Positions 16,114 to 25,480 of a DNA stretch of 54,537 nucleotides are shown here, in pieces. The notes under the pieces were generated by a model, which saw nothing but the letters and a program-made list of their open reading frames with translations, was not told where the DNA came from and searched no databases. Made by a program: the position numbers and the translations under genes. The number at the start of each line of letters is the position of its first letter. Positions within the stretch are counted from its first letter, which is position 1. Source of the DNA: Ferrithrix thermotolerans DSM 19514 (GTDB lineage Bacteria; Actinomycetota; Acidimicrobiia; Acidimicrobiales; Ilumatobacteraceae); contig CAMASN010000015.1 in assembly GCA_945861025.1 (NCBI GenBank), positions 1-54,537 on the forward strand, written 5' to 3'.

Positions 16114-16980
16114 ATGACATACGCACGCGCAGCCGACGGAGTCCGTTTGCACTATCAGGCCGTCGGTCGTCGCCATGGTCCGCCTGTGTTGATGGTGCAA
16201 GGTCTTGGAGCCGACAAGCACGGATGGGACATGCAGCGTCTTGCGCTTGCGTCGCGCTATCAGGTGATTGCGCTCGATAACCGCGGTGCCGGCCGCAGCG
16301 ATAAACCGTTTGGCGTGTATTCCATTGAGCAGATGGCCGACGATGCTGTCGCCGTGCTCGACCACGCCGGTATCGAGTCGGCGCACGTTGTTGGCGCATC
16401 AATGGGCGGAGTCATCAGCCAGTTCATTGCGCTCAAGTATCCCGAGCGAGTTCGTTCGCTCACGCTTGCGTGTACTGCGTGTCGCAATCATCCGTGGCGA
16501 CGCGAGTTGCTCAGCAGCTGGGCATCAACCGCAAGTGAGCGCGGTATGGGTGCGATGGCCAACGAGGCCACTCGATGGGTCATCGGGCCGCGTTCATTTC
16601 GTCGTGCCACGCCGATGCTTGGTTGGCTTGGGCCGATGGCGTTCGGCCGTCCAACTCATGCGTTCGTGGCGCAGGTGCGTGCGATTCTGTCGGCCGATGA
16701 GTCGATGGCCGATGAGCTCACCAAACTCAATGTGCCAACGCTGATCATGGTGGGCAACCAAGACATCCTCACGCCTCGCGGTGACTCAGAAGAGCTTGCT
16801 GAGCTCATCCCGTTCGCCGAGCTTGCCGTGATCTCGGGCGCGGCTCATGGGCTGATGGTCGAGCACGCCAGCACCTTCAATCGGTTGCTACTCAATTTCC
16901 TTGGTCGTTGTGTCGCGGCCGAACACGCGGCAACGTTGGCCACTGGCATGGCGTCCGATGCCACCGAACTTGCGTCGTAA
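16114..16980 (+). CDS. Alpha/beta hydrolase
   Basis: A 288-residue hydrolase with HG-type oxyanion region (VQGLGADKHGWD), the GASMGG elbow (S96), acid in NQDILTP (D217) and histidine in GAAHGL (H245). The triad is complete. It begins 3 nt after the acyltransferase-like gene and is followed after 6 nt by a renalase-like flavoprotein, so all four are probably one operon. The sequence resembles 3-oxoadipate enol-lactonase-type hydrolases, but the context suggests lipid or envelope metabolism. Substrate unknown. Confidence 0.87.
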   Translation: MTYARAADGVRLHYQAVGRRHGPPVLMVQGLGADKHGWDMQRLALASRYQVIALDNRGAGRSDKPFGVYSIEQMADDAVAVLDHAGIESAHVVGASMGGVISQFIALKYPERVRSLTLACTACRNHPWRRELLSSWASTASERGMGAMANEATRWVIGPRSFRRATPMLGWLGPMAFGRPTHAFVAQVRAILSADESMADELTKLNVPTLIMVGNQDILTPRGDSEELAELIPFAELAVISGAAHGLMVEHASTFNRLLLNFLGRCVAAEHAATLATGMASDATELAS

Positions 16981-16986
16981 TCGCTG

Positions 16987-17943
16987 ATGCGCGTTGTCGT
17001 CGTTGGGGCCGGTCTCGCAGGGTTGACCGCCGCTCGCAAGCTCAACGATGCGGGTCATCACGTTGTTGTCTTCGACAAAGGCCGTTCGCCCGGAGGCCGC
17101 TTGGCCACGCGTCGCATCGGGTCGTCTCGGTTCGATCACGGCGCTCAGTTCTTCACGATTCGTAGCGACGAATTCGCGGCCCTTGTTCAGCCGCACCTTG
17201 ATGCAGGGCTGGCGTTCGAGTGGTGCCGCGGCTTTTCGGCGCAGGGCGATGGTTACCCGCGCTACGCAGTGCGCGCTGGCATGAGCGCCTGGGCGAAGGC
17301 GCTGGCCGTTGGCCTCGATGTGCGCTGCGACACCTTGGTGTTCGCAATCCGACCCGGCGTAGCCAACAGCGGCGCAGCATGGGAGGTTGCGCTCGACGAT
17401 GGCACCTCGGTGGCTGCCGATGCGTTGGTCGTGACGTGCCCGTTGGCGCAGTCGTATTCGTTGATCGTGTCGGCCGAGGTGGCCTTACCAGAAGAGCTTG
17501 TGCGCACCGAATACGACCGCACGATCGCGCTGCTGGCTGTGCTCGATAGCGCTCCCACCGTCGGCGAACCAGGCGGCCTCAACAACCCGACCGACACATT
17601 GAGTTTCGTTGCCGACAATCAGCGCAAAGGAATTAGCGATGCTCCAGCGCTCACGGTGCACGCAGCGGCTGGCTGGTCCGACCAACACTGGGACCGATCG
17701 AGTGACGAACTCATTGCCGACCTCCGCGCTGCCGCTGGCGAGTACATCGGCTCGGCGAACATCGTCGAGGTGCAGTTGAAGAAGTGGCGCTTTGCTACAC
17801 CGCGGGTCATCTGGCCCGAACCGTGTTGGGTGGCTGCCGAATCGGCGGGTCCGTTGGTGCTGGCTGGCGATGCCTTTGCAGGCCCACGGGTAGAAGGCGC
17901 TGTGCTGTCGGGTCTGGCTGCGGCCAACGCATTGCTGCACTAG
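16987..17943 (+). CDS. Renalase-like FAD-dependent NAD(P)H/amine oxidase
   Basis: A 318-residue flavoprotein. The dinucleotide motif VVGAGLAGLTAARKL is followed by FDKGRSPGGRLATRR and RFDHGAQFF, which are hallmarks of the renalase family. The C-terminal FAD-closing segment is LVLAGDAFAGPRVEGAVLSG. Bacterial renalases oxidise aberrant isomers of NAD(P)H. It ends an operon with the SDR-like, acyltransferase-like and hydrolase genes and is convergent with the protein at 17976-18581. Confidence 0.87.
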   Translation: MRVVVVGAGLAGLTAARKLNDAGHHVVVFDKGRSPGGRLATRRIGSSRFDHGAQFFTIRSDEFAALVQPHLDAGLAFEWCRGFSAQGDGYPRYAVRAGMSAWAKALAVGLDVRCDTLVFAIRPGVANSGAAWEVALDDGTSVAADALVVTCPLAQSYSLIVSAEVALPEELVRTEYDRTIALLAVLDSAPTVGEPGGLNNPTDTLSFVADNQRKGISDAPALTVHAAAGWSDQHWDRSSDELIADLRAAAGEYIGSANIVEVQLKKWRFATPRVIWPEPCWVAAESAGPLVLAGDAFAGPRVEGAVLSGLAAANALLH

Positions 17944-17975
17944 GCGCAAGTAACGGCACAACAGTGGGGCCGTAC

Positions 17976-18581
17976 TTAGCTGCTTGCGGTGACCTCGGGC
18001 GAACACTGCACGGCGGTGACGCGCTGTTTGGTGACATCGATGGTCGTGGTGCTCTTCGGCCCGAACTTCGACACGAACTCTGAGAGTGATCCGGTTTCTT
18101 GCGGGCAGTTGTAGTCGACGCTGGTGGCGGTTCTCACGATCCACCCGTTGGAGAGCTGCACCACGCCATTGCCCAGCAGCGACTCGACCGGTGGCACGGT
18201 CACTTTTGAGCCAGTCTCTGCGGGAACCAGCGCGAACCACACCACTGCTTCGCCGAGTAAGTCGGCGAACACCACGCACGCGCTGACCTCGGTGATGTTT
18301 GTGCACGAGTTTGAGCCGAGGGTTCCATCGACAATATGCATGGTGCGATTGCCATCGATGACAGCATCGGCCGAGCCGCGAACCACGCCGTCGGTCACCG
18401 AGAAATCGGGTGACGGCTGTAGTTGAAACACGGGCGCCATGAAGTCGATCGTTCGCGCCGAGGCGCCAGACACAACAGCGTCATCCTTGCTTGCCGACGG
18501 AAGGATTGTCTTCAGCGCGAAGGCGAGTGCGATCAACGCAGCGAAGGCAGCCCAGATTCGCCACGAAAAGAACTGCCGCAT
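17976..18581 (-). CDS. Hypothetical N-terminally anchored exported protein
   Basis: A 201-residue protein with one N-terminal hydrophobic segment (IWAAFAALIALAFAL) after an MRQFFSWR positive end, so it is probably anchored outside the membrane. The soluble part has three or four cysteines (NSCTN, SACVVF, NCPQE, QCSPE) that could form disulfides. No known domain recognised. It lies 41 nt upstream of the 3' neighbour boundary of hemL on the same strand orientation, but there is no overlap or evident functional tie. Confidence 0.7.
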   Translation of the reverse strand: MRQFFSWRIWAAFAALIALAFALKTILPSASKDDAVVSGASARTIDFMAPVFQLQPSPDFSVTDGVVRGSADAVIDGNRTMHIVDGTLGSNSCTNITEVSACVVFADLLGEAVVWFALVPAETGSKVTVPPVESLLGNGVVQLSNGWIVRTATSVDYNCPQETGSLSEFVSKFGPKSTTTIDVTKQRVTAVQCSPEVTASS

Positions 18582-18622
18582 TCCGACGAGCGTATGCCAG
18601 TGGGTGTGCGTTCGAGTGTCAG

Positions 18623-19966
18623 TTAGGCGAGCGAACGCATTGCAGCGGCCGCAGCGCGATGCGCGGCAACTGAGATTTGATCAAGGACTGTGTCGTCGTG
18701 GCCAAGCCCAACGAACAGTGCTTCGTATGCGCCGGGGGCCAAAGCGATGCCCTCAGCGAGCGCTGCACGAAACAGCGCGGCGTAGGTGGGCTCGCTGGTT
18801 GTCTTGGCTTGGTCGAAGTTGGTGGGCAGCGGACCATCGCCCAGATACATACCCACGAGCGTGCCGACAACCGGGAACTGAGCGACCAAACCCGCCGACG
18901 AACACGCGTCGCTCAAGAGCGATGACAGCAACAGCGCGCGTCGACCAAGTTCGGCGTACACGTCGGGGGTGAGTTCGTTGAGCACCGCAAGACCGGCCGC
19001 AGTGGCGATGGGGTTGCCGGCCAGCGTGCCCGCATGGAACACCTTGCCGATTGGCGTGAGCACTTCCATCAGATCGGCGCGCCCGCCGACAGCGCCAATG
19101 GGTAGTCCGCCACCGATGACTTTGCCGAAGCAGGTGAGGTCGGGTCGGACACCGAAATGATGCTGGGCGCCGCCCGAGCCAAGGCGGAAACCGGTGATCA
19201 CTTCGTCGAAGATGAGCAGTGCGCCAACGCGGTCGCACTCGGCGCGCAGGCCGCTGAGAAAGCCAGCCACCGGCGCAACGACACCCATGTTGGCGGCCAC
19301 TGGTTCGACAATGACGGCGGCGACTTGATCGTCGAGCTGGGGCACCACGTTGTATGGCGCAACGATGGTGTTGGCCACGGTGGCGTTGGGGATGCCAGCA
19401 GTGCCGGGCAACCCAAGCGTGGCCAGACCGCTGCCGCCGGCCACAAGCAATGCGTCGGTGGCACCGTGAAAGTTGCCCGAGAATGTGACGATGCGATCGC
19501 GGCCTGTGGCGCCGCGAGCCAAACGAATGGCCGTGCTGGTGGCTTCGGTGCCGCTGTTCATCAGCCGCACTCGCTCGCAACTTGGCACGCGTTCGCGGAT
19601 GGCCTCGGCCAGTTTCATCTCGCGGGGTGTGGGAGCCCCGAACGAGGTGCCATCGGCCGCCGCAGCGGTGATGGCCGCGGTAATAGCCGGGTGGCCGTGA
19701 CCCACGATGACAGCGCCGTAGCTCTGCACAAGATCGATGTAGCGCTTGCCCTCGACATCGAACACGTATGGACCTTGGGCGCGAGCCACCACGTATGGGG
19801 ATCCGCCCACTGACTTGAACGCGCGGATTGATGAGTTGACTCCACCAGGAATAGCGGCGCACGAACGATCGAAGAGTTCGCGGTTTGATGGCATGCCACT
19901 GCCGGTGCACACGGTGGGCACGCATCCGGCGGCTTCGCATTTCGAGGCATCGCAATAGGGGATCAT
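18623..19966 (-). CDS. hemL: Glutamate-1-semialdehyde 2,1-aminomutase HemL with Cys-rich N-terminal extension
   Basis: HemL converts glutamate-1-semialdehyde to 5-aminolevulinate with PLP. Family motifs include PGGVNSSIRAF, NSGTEA, IFDEVITGFR and the PLP lysine K282 in FGKVIGGGLP. Start 19966 overlaps the hemB stop (ATGA), indicating coupling, and adds 24 residues before the usual MPSNRELFD start. That extension has C5, C10, C15 and C20, a strict C-x4-C-x4-C-x4-C spacing not expected in HemL. The alternative start at 19894 has no obvious Shine-Dalgarno. Confidence 0.93.
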   Translation of the reverse strand: MIPYCDASKCEAAGCVPTVCTGSGMPSNRELFDRSCAAIPGGVNSSIRAFKSVGGSPYVVARAQGPYVFDVEGKRYIDLVQSYGAVIVGHGHPAITAAITAAAADGTSFGAPTPREMKLAEAIRERVPSCERVRLMNSGTEATSTAIRLARGATGRDRIVTFSGNFHGATDALLVAGGSGLATLGLPGTAGIPNATVANTIVAPYNVVPQLDDQVAAVIVEPVAANMGVVAPVAGFLSGLRAECDRVGALLIFDEVITGFRLGSGGAQHHFGVRPDLTCFGKVIGGGLPIGAVGGRADLMEVLTPIGKVFHAGTLAGNPIATAAGLAVLNELTPDVYAELGRRALLLSSLLSDACSSAGLVAQFPVVGTLVGMYLGDGPLPTNFDQAKTTSEPTYAALFRAALAEGIALAPGAYEALFVGLGHDDTVLDQISVAAHRAAAAAMRSLA

Positions 19967-20988
19967 GATGGCGACCCAGTAGCAGTAGTGCTGCCGTTGG
20001 CGCGCTCAGCGAACCACCGAGTGAAGTAGGTGAGTATCACGTCGGCGCCGGCACGCTTGATCGCGGTGAGTTGCTCGAGCGCCACGGTGTCGTGGTCGAT
20101 CCAACCGTTGGCTGCGGCCGCTTTGATCATCGCGTATTCGCCACTGACGTGATACGCCGCGACGGGCAAGTTGGTGATGGCTCGCACGGCCACGATGACA
20201 TCGAGATACGACAGTGCTGGCTTGACCATCACCATGTCGGCGCCCTGCGCGATGTCGGCTTCAACTTCGGTGAGGGCCTCACGCGCGTTGCGCCAATCTT
20301 GTTGGTAACCCTTGCGATCGCCGCCACCAACGATTTGCACATCTACTGCGTCGCGGAAGGGGCCGTAGAGGCCGCTCGCATACTTGGCCGAGTAGGCCAA
20401 GATTGCAACGTCGGTGTGCCCGGCAGCGTCGAGCGCGCTGCGAATAGCGGCCACCTGTCCGTCCATCATGCCGCTGGGTGCAACGACGTGGGCGCCAGCG
20501 TTGGCTTGGGCCACGGCTGCCTTTGCGTAAATCTCGAGCGTGAGGTCGTTGTCGACATCGCCATGTGAGTCGAGAACTCCGCAGTGACCATGATCTGTGT
20601 ATTCATCGACGCATAGGTCGGCCATCAGCACAACAGAATCGGCGAACTCGCTGCGCAGTTGTCGCAGAGCCACTTGCACGATGCCCTGCGGATCGAAGGC
20701 ACCTGACCCGACGGCATCTTTATGAGCTGGAACGCCAAACAAGATGACGGCCCTCACGCCGAGAGCGACAAGCTCGCGAACCTCGGTGCACAGGCTCTCG
20801 ACCGTGTGCTGCATGACGCCAGGCAACGACACAATTGGAAGCGGTGCCGCGATGCCTTCGCGAACGAAGAGCGGGGCGACAAGATCGTTGACCGACAGAC
20901 GGGTCTCTGCAACGAGTTCACGAAGCGCCGAAGTGCGACGGAGGCGGCGAGGCCGAGCGATGGGGAAGTGTGCAACCACGTACGCCAT
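19963..20988 (-). CDS. hemB: Delta-aminolevulinic acid dehydratase (porphobilinogen synthase) HemB
   Basis: A 341-residue enzyme joining two 5-aminolevulinates into porphobilinogen. Both Schiff-base lysine regions are present (AYSAKYASGLYGPFRDA and MVMVKPALSYLD). The metal loop reads ADLCVDEYTDHGHCG: two of the three cysteines of zinc enzymes (CxC...C) are kept, but the middle one is Asp, an intermediate between zinc and magnesium types. It is coupled to hemL by ATGA overlap and follows the HAD gene boundary by 9 nt. Confidence 0.94.
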   Translation of the reverse strand: MAYVVAHFPIARPRRLRRTSALRELVAETRLSVNDLVAPLFVREGIAAPLPIVSLPGVMQHTVESLCTEVRELVALGVRAVILFGVPAHKDAVGSGAFDPQGIVQVALRQLRSEFADSVVLMADLCVDEYTDHGHCGVLDSHGDVDNDLTLEIYAKAAVAQANAGAHVVAPSGMMDGQVAAIRSALDAAGHTDVAILAYSAKYASGLYGPFRDAVDVQIVGGGDRKGYQQDWRNAREALTEVEADIAQGADMVMVKPALSYLDVIVAVRAITNLPVAAYHVSGEYAMIKAAAANGWIDHDTVALEQLTAIKRAGADVILTYFTRWFAERANGSTTATGSPS

Positions 20989-20997
20989 CGTAGGGGT

Positions 20998-21669
20998 TCA
21001 CGGTCGAACGGCACGCCCTAGATCGGTGAGGCTGAGTTCGGCGTGCGAGTCGATGATCTGGTGGGCAGCCGAGAGATCGTGCCCAGCGCTGAGCGCAACC
21101 GGACAGGCGATGGTGTAGAGCCCCGCAGCGCGTGCCGAGGTGGTGCCGGTGGTGCTGTCTTCGAATGCGATCGACCGAGCCGGCACCGCATCGACTGCAG
21201 CGCATGCCTCGAGGTACGGGTGCGGATACGGCTTGGGATGCGAAGCAATGTCGATGGTGATGATCGCGTTGAAAAAGTCGCGCAACCCAAGGTCGCCTAA
21301 GCGAGCTTCGGCCCACGCCATCGTGGAGTTTGAGGCAACGGCCAATGGCACGCCAGCGGCCGAAGCCTGCTTGATCAACGCCACGATGCCGGGCCGTGCG
21401 CTGAGAGTGCTCAGCAGTTGGGTACGCACTTGGTCGTAGTGCTCTCGGGCGACCGAGGCGTTTACGGGGCGACCTGTTAACGCTTCGAGCTCGTAATGCC
21501 AATTGGCGGCAGAGCTGGTGCCGATGACTTGTTCGAACCGAGTGATGGTGTAATCGGCGCCATGACTGGCCCATACCTGTCGAATCGATTCGTACTCGAT
21601 GGACTCAGTGTCGACGATGGTGCCGTCGAGATCGAAAACAAGAGCGTCGGGAAGATCGATGGGACCCAC
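20998..21669 (-). CDS. HAD-superfamily hydrolase, beta-phosphoglucomutase-like
   Basis: A 223-residue HAD phosphatase with DLDGT (D13 nucleophile, D15 acid/base), motif II Ser in ASNST, motif III Lys in HPKPYPHPYLEA and motif IV in FEDSTTG. The alpha-helical cap after motif I makes it subfamily I (PGMB/phosphatase type). It sits 9 nt upstream of hemB on the same strand and is probably transcribed with hemB-hemL. A role in heme synthesis is not implied; the substrate is unknown. Confidence 0.88.
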   Translation of the reverse strand: MGPIDLPDALVFDLDGTIVDTESIEYESIRQVWASHGADYTITRFEQVIGTSSAANWHYELEALTGRPVNASVAREHYDQVRTQLLSTLSARPGIVALIKQASAAGVPLAVASNSTMAWAEARLGDLGLRDFFNAIITIDIASHPKPYPHPYLEACAAVDAVPARSIAFEDSTTGTTSARAAGLYTIACPVALSAGHDLSAAHQIIDSHAELSLTDLGRAVRP

Positions 21670-21703
21670 GAGACACGACGCTACCGGCTAACGTCGGCGA
21701 ACG

Positions 21704-22924
21704 ATGGCGGCTCAAGCTCAGTTCTCAGTGTCCGATCTCGAGTTGCAACCCGGCGACACCGAGACGTTGCAACTTACAGTCACCAATCTTGGTAATCGCA
21801 CCGAGACGTTCACGATCATTCCGGCCGGACTCGTCGCCGGTTGGGTTCGTTTGTCGCCACCGGTGGTCACGTTGTTTGGCGGCTCGTCAGAGATCGTCAC
21901 GGTAACTTTGCGCCCACCGCGGCTGCCGTCTACGGCGGCGGGGTCAACGCCTCTCACGGTGCGAATCATCCCGCAGACCGAACCCGATGAAGTCACCGTT
22001 GCCGAGAGCACCGTTCAGATCGGTGCCTTCCACGATCGTCGCGTGCTGGCTTTGCAGCCGGTGATGCGCGGCCACCGTCGGGCCACCTTCGATTTCTTGG
22101 TCGAGAACCACGGCAACGTACAGGCGAGTTGTCGGCTGCATCTCATCGACACCTCGCAACGACTCGACGGCGACTTCGACCCGCCCGCAGTGGGTGTTGA
22201 GCCCGGCGCGAAAAGTGTTGCGCGGTTGCGACTCAAGGCAGTGCATCGTCATTGGCGATCGCAGGCACGCGCGCTTCCCTTTTCGATCGAGGCCGACCAA
22301 CAGGGTTTTGAGACTGCAGTGGCAGAGGCCACCTTTGTGCAGACCGCGATTGTGCCCGAGACCATCGAACGAAATCTTGCGGGCGTCGTCGCAGTAGTCC
22401 TGCTTGCGGCGTTGGCGTGGTTTGTGGTGGCCAAGCCGGCCATCGAAAACGTTGCCAAAGATGCAGTCGGTTCGGGTGGTTCGTCGGCAACAGCCACCAC
22501 GAACCCGGGCGACGCAACTGACTCGTCGTTACCTATCGAAGGCTCGGTGCCCATCGACAACAACTCGGCCGCGGTCAACGGCGAAGCGTTCAGTCAGCGA
22601 CTGGTGCTCAGGGTTGCCCCAAGCGATTCGGACTCGCTGCAGTACGTGGTGCCCAGCGGCAAGTTGCTCCGTATCACCGACGTGATGTTGCAGAACCCGA
22701 ACCTCGATTCGGGTGCGGCCACATTGTCACGAGACGACGTTGTGTTGATCCCGTGGCGCCTCGAAAACTCCACTGGCAACGAGAGCGTGGCGTTGGTGAG
22801 TCCGTTGGTGTTTCAATCGGGCGAGAAAGTGGTCTTCACGTTTGCTTGTAGCGGCGTTGGCGACCCCACAGTTGGTGCGTGCGTGCCGGCGGTGTTGCTG
22901 AGCGGCACCCTGATCAATAACTGA
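21704..22924 (+). CDS. Single-pass membrane protein with N-terminal Ig-like (CARDB-type) domains
   Basis: A 406-residue protein. Residues 1-210 are two beta-sandwich repeats typical of COG1470/CARDB modules (LELQPGDTETLQLTVTNLGN and FDFLVENHGNVQASCRL-type strands). A transmembrane helix (LAGVVAVVLLAALAWFVVA, about 227-246) follows, and then a Ser/Thr/Asn-rich linker and a C-terminal beta domain with one Cys pair (TFACSGVG, VGACVP). No signal peptide is apparent, so topology is uncertain: the N-terminal domains may be cytoplasmic. It is convergent with the WD40/TolB-like gene, leaving 9 nt. Confidence 0.75.
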   Translation: MAAQAQFSVSDLELQPGDTETLQLTVTNLGNRTETFTIIPAGLVAGWVRLSPPVVTLFGGSSEIVTVTLRPPRLPSTAAGSTPLTVRIIPQTEPDEVTVAESTVQIGAFHDRRVLALQPVMRGHRRATFDFLVENHGNVQASCRLHLIDTSQRLDGDFDPPAVGVEPGAKSVARLRLKAVHRHWRSQARALPFSIEADQQGFETAVAEATFVQTAIVPETIERNLAGVVAVVLLAALAWFVVAKPAIENVAKDAVGSGGSSATATTNPGDATDSSLPIEGSVPIDNNSAAVNGEAFSQRLVLRVAPSDSDSLQYVVPSGKLLRITDVMLQNPNLDSGAATLSRDDVVLIPWRLENSTGNESVALVSPLVFQSGEKVVFTFACSGVGDPTVGACVPAVLLSGTLINN

Positions 22925-22933
22925 CCGAGCGAG

Positions 22934-25468
22934 CTAGGGCCTCGGCCAAGCAGCTGAGCCCGGTGCCAACGTTTTGGATCGGTCGATGGTGACCGTGGTG
23001 GTGGCCAGCGGGCCGCCCAAGACTTGGGCGACCAAAGCGCGTGGGCCTGGATGTTCGTTCTTGAGTACGAGCACGTTGGCCACGAACGATCCGGTGATGT
23101 CAGTAATTGCGATCGCTGGCCGGCCGCTGCCATCGCTCCAGCCAATGAGCACTCCTGCGTTTGCTGGGAAGCCGCGGCCATAGATGCCGAGCTTGCGACC
23201 CGGCGCAACCCGAGTTGCGGTGGTGATGACCGACGGGTTGTAGAGGCCCTCGCCGCTGAGGAAGATGCTGGTGTATTGGCCAGCTGCGATACCCACGTTC
23301 AGGGTGGCGGTGCGTCGACCGCCAGCAGTTGGGTTAAACGAGACCTCGATGGGGCAGCCCGTTGGCGCGATGACCTGTGCGTTGCAGCCGTTGACGCCGA
23401 TCGTGAAATCGTCGGGGTTCTGTCCGGCGATCTTGACCATTCGCACCGTGGCCGCAGTGATGTGCACGCTGATGATGTTCGTGGACGACACGGTGGTGTA
23501 CTGGCCCACCACCGTTGGCGCAAAATCGAGGCCGGCCGGTACGGCTTCGAGCGCTGGTTGGCCGCCCGCGCCGGTGAGTGGGGTCGAAATCGAGAGTGCG
23601 CCGAAGCCCGCTTCGGCAACCGTGAGCGTGCCCGTGCGAGCCCCGGTGGCCGATGGCGTGAGCATGACGTTGACCGAGCAACTCTTGCCCGCAGGCACAG
23701 CAGATCGATCGAGGCACGAACCGCCAGAGACAGCAAAGTCGGTGTTGTCGCTTGTGACAGCATCTGGCACGAATGCGCCGGGGCCATCGTTGACAACGTT
23801 CACGTACCACTCGGGGCCGGGCACGTTCACAGTGACGGTGCCGAGATCGGCGTGTGCCATTGACAAGGTGGGAGCGAACGAGACAGCGACAACGTGTCGA
23901 CCAACGATGGCTGGGTTGGTGAGCAGTTGGTTGGCGACGATGGTGTCGGCCACGAGCACGCGTCCGTTGGCCGACAGGCGTGCGTTGGCGTGAGCCCCTG
24001 CTGCGGGCGAAGGACCATCGAATGCGCGGTGCAAGTTGAATGTGCCCAAGTCGGCCACGATGAGGTCGCCGTCATTGAGGTCGCCGCCACCGGGGGTGCG
24101 CACAGCGAGCAGGTTTGTTGCTTGTGTGGAGAAGGCAATCGTGTTTCCGTCGCCGGACATCGTGGGCCAGTTCGAATCGCCGTCGGCAGCGATGATCGGC
24201 TGGCCTGGCGCTGCTGGAACGCGACTGACCAGTGAGATTGATGTGCCGGCCGTTGTCTCAGTGACGCTGGGTGCAGTTGGCGTGGCTGGGGTGATCACCG
24301 TGGAGTCGGTCTCATCGAACACGAAGTTGTTGTTGGCGTCGCGGTCTACGGCGTAGATCTGCGACGGGCACGCCTTGCCGCACGCATCGAGGCTTGGCGA
24401 GCTCACCAGGTTGGTGGCCTGAGAGGCGAACGATACGAGTCGTCCGTCGGCCGACACCGTTGGGTTGCTGGCGCTTGCGTTAGCGGGTCCAGTAGGCCCG
24501 TGAGAGATGAGTGCAACTGCGGTGAAGGGATCGGCGTTGGTGCGGTCCCATGCGAAGATTTGGCCGACGGCCGAAGTGGAGCCGACGGCAGGATTGACCC
24601 ACTCGGGTACGGCCTCGTTTGACGTTGCGTCAGAACTGAAGACCACGAAGCGGCCGTCGCCCGAGAGCGCTGGGTTGCGCTGGCCGAGATAAATGGCGCT
24701 GTTGCCCGAAGTTTCGGCGGGCAGTCCGGCTGCTTGGGTCGAGTGCCCAGGCTGCTCGGCGAGGGTGGAGAGATCAACAACCTCTATGGCCGACGGGCGA
24801 TGCATGCGATCGTCGCGACCCGACAGCGACTTGAACGGACGGGCGTAGGCAACGATTGAGCCGCTACTGGAAACTGCCGCTGGCTGGGTGGGGTCAACGT
24901 CGCCGCGGGCCTGACCCTGACCATCGGTGAACGAAACGGACGACACAAGTTGCCAGTCGTTGAGTTTTCCGCCGCACTGGGTGAGCGTTGCGCGGTAGAT
25001 GTCCCATCGCTTGCCAGCGTCATCGTCGCGGAAAAGATCGAATGCCATCTCGGTGGTGACCACCACGGCACAACCGTCGGCGCTGATAACTGGAGCGACG
25101 CTGTTGCCAATGCGGACGCCGTTTTTGAGATTGGTGAGTTGGGTCAACGCCCCAGTGGTGCGGTCGCTGAGCCACACGCTGCTCGCTCTGCCATCGGCAA
25201 CTGCTGGCGCAGAGGCGAACACAACGAAGCGACCATCGGCTGACACAGACGGGTTGGTGGCAACTGCCGGAGAGATCAACGAGACCGACGCAGTGGTGAG
25301 AACAACCCGTGCTGAAGCGGTATCGGGCATGACAAATGCAGCGACGGTTGCAACTGCAAGTGCCGCCACTGCTCCACCCAGGCCCCACGCCCGCGCTGTC
25401 TGTCGAACTGTCTTCACGTGTCTGTGTGCCTTGTCGTGTTTGTTGTCCGTGTGATTCACCCGCTGCAC
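22934..25468 (-). CDS. Secreted TolB-like beta-propeller protein with HYDIN/ASPM-type choice-of-anchor domains
   Basis: An 844-residue exported protein. The signal segment (LGGAVAALAVATVAAFVM) is followed by repeated propeller blades marked by PSVSADGRFVVFAS, PALSGDGRFVVFSS, PTVSADGRLVSFAS and PTMSGDGNTIAFST. Two beta-sandwich domains of the ASPM-SPD2-Hydin type follow (CSVNVMLTPSATGARTGTL, CPIEVSFNPTAGGRRTATL, each about 19 residues). The C-terminal domain (ISGRGFPANAGVLIGW-like) resembles IPT/TIG folds. It is probably a surface or envelope protein. It begins just after hemD and interrupts the heme cluster. Confidence 0.82.
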   Translation of the reverse strand: MQRVNHTDNKHDKAHRHVKTVRQTARAWGLGGAVAALAVATVAAFVMPDTASARVVLTTASVSLISPAVATNPSVSADGRFVVFASAPAVADGRASSVWLSDRTTGALTQLTNLKNGVRIGNSVAPVISADGCAVVVTTEMAFDLFRDDDAGKRWDIYRATLTQCGGKLNDWQLVSSVSFTDGQGQARGDVDPTQPAAVSSSGSIVAYARPFKSLSGRDDRMHRPSAIEVVDLSTLAEQPGHSTQAAGLPAETSGNSAIYLGQRNPALSGDGRFVVFSSDATSNEAVPEWVNPAVGSTSAVGQIFAWDRTNADPFTAVALISHGPTGPANASASNPTVSADGRLVSFASQATNLVSSPSLDACGKACPSQIYAVDRDANNNFVFDETDSTVITPATPTAPSVTETTAGTSISLVSRVPAAPGQPIIAADGDSNWPTMSGDGNTIAFSTQATNLLAVRTPGGGDLNDGDLIVADLGTFNLHRAFDGPSPAAGAHANARLSANGRVLVADTIVANQLLTNPAIVGRHVVAVSFAPTLSMAHADLGTVTVNVPGPEWYVNVVNDGPGAFVPDAVTSDNTDFAVSGGSCLDRSAVPAGKSCSVNVMLTPSATGARTGTLTVAEAGFGALSISTPLTGAGGQPALEAVPAGLDFAPTVVGQYTTVSSTNIISVHITAATVRMVKIAGQNPDDFTIGVNGCNAQVIAPTGCPIEVSFNPTAGGRRTATLNVGIAAGQYTSIFLSGEGLYNPSVITTATRVAPGRKLGIYGRGFPANAGVLIGWSDGSGRPAIAITDITGSFVANVLVLKNEHPGPRALVAQVLGGPLATTTVTIDRSKTLAPGSAAWPRP

Positions 25469-25480
25469 GCCGGTGGAAGG

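Noticed and set aside
18753-19955. 400-codon minus-strand frame in another register of hemL
   Set aside because: Arg/His-rich composition typical of a shifted frame; hemL occupies the region.
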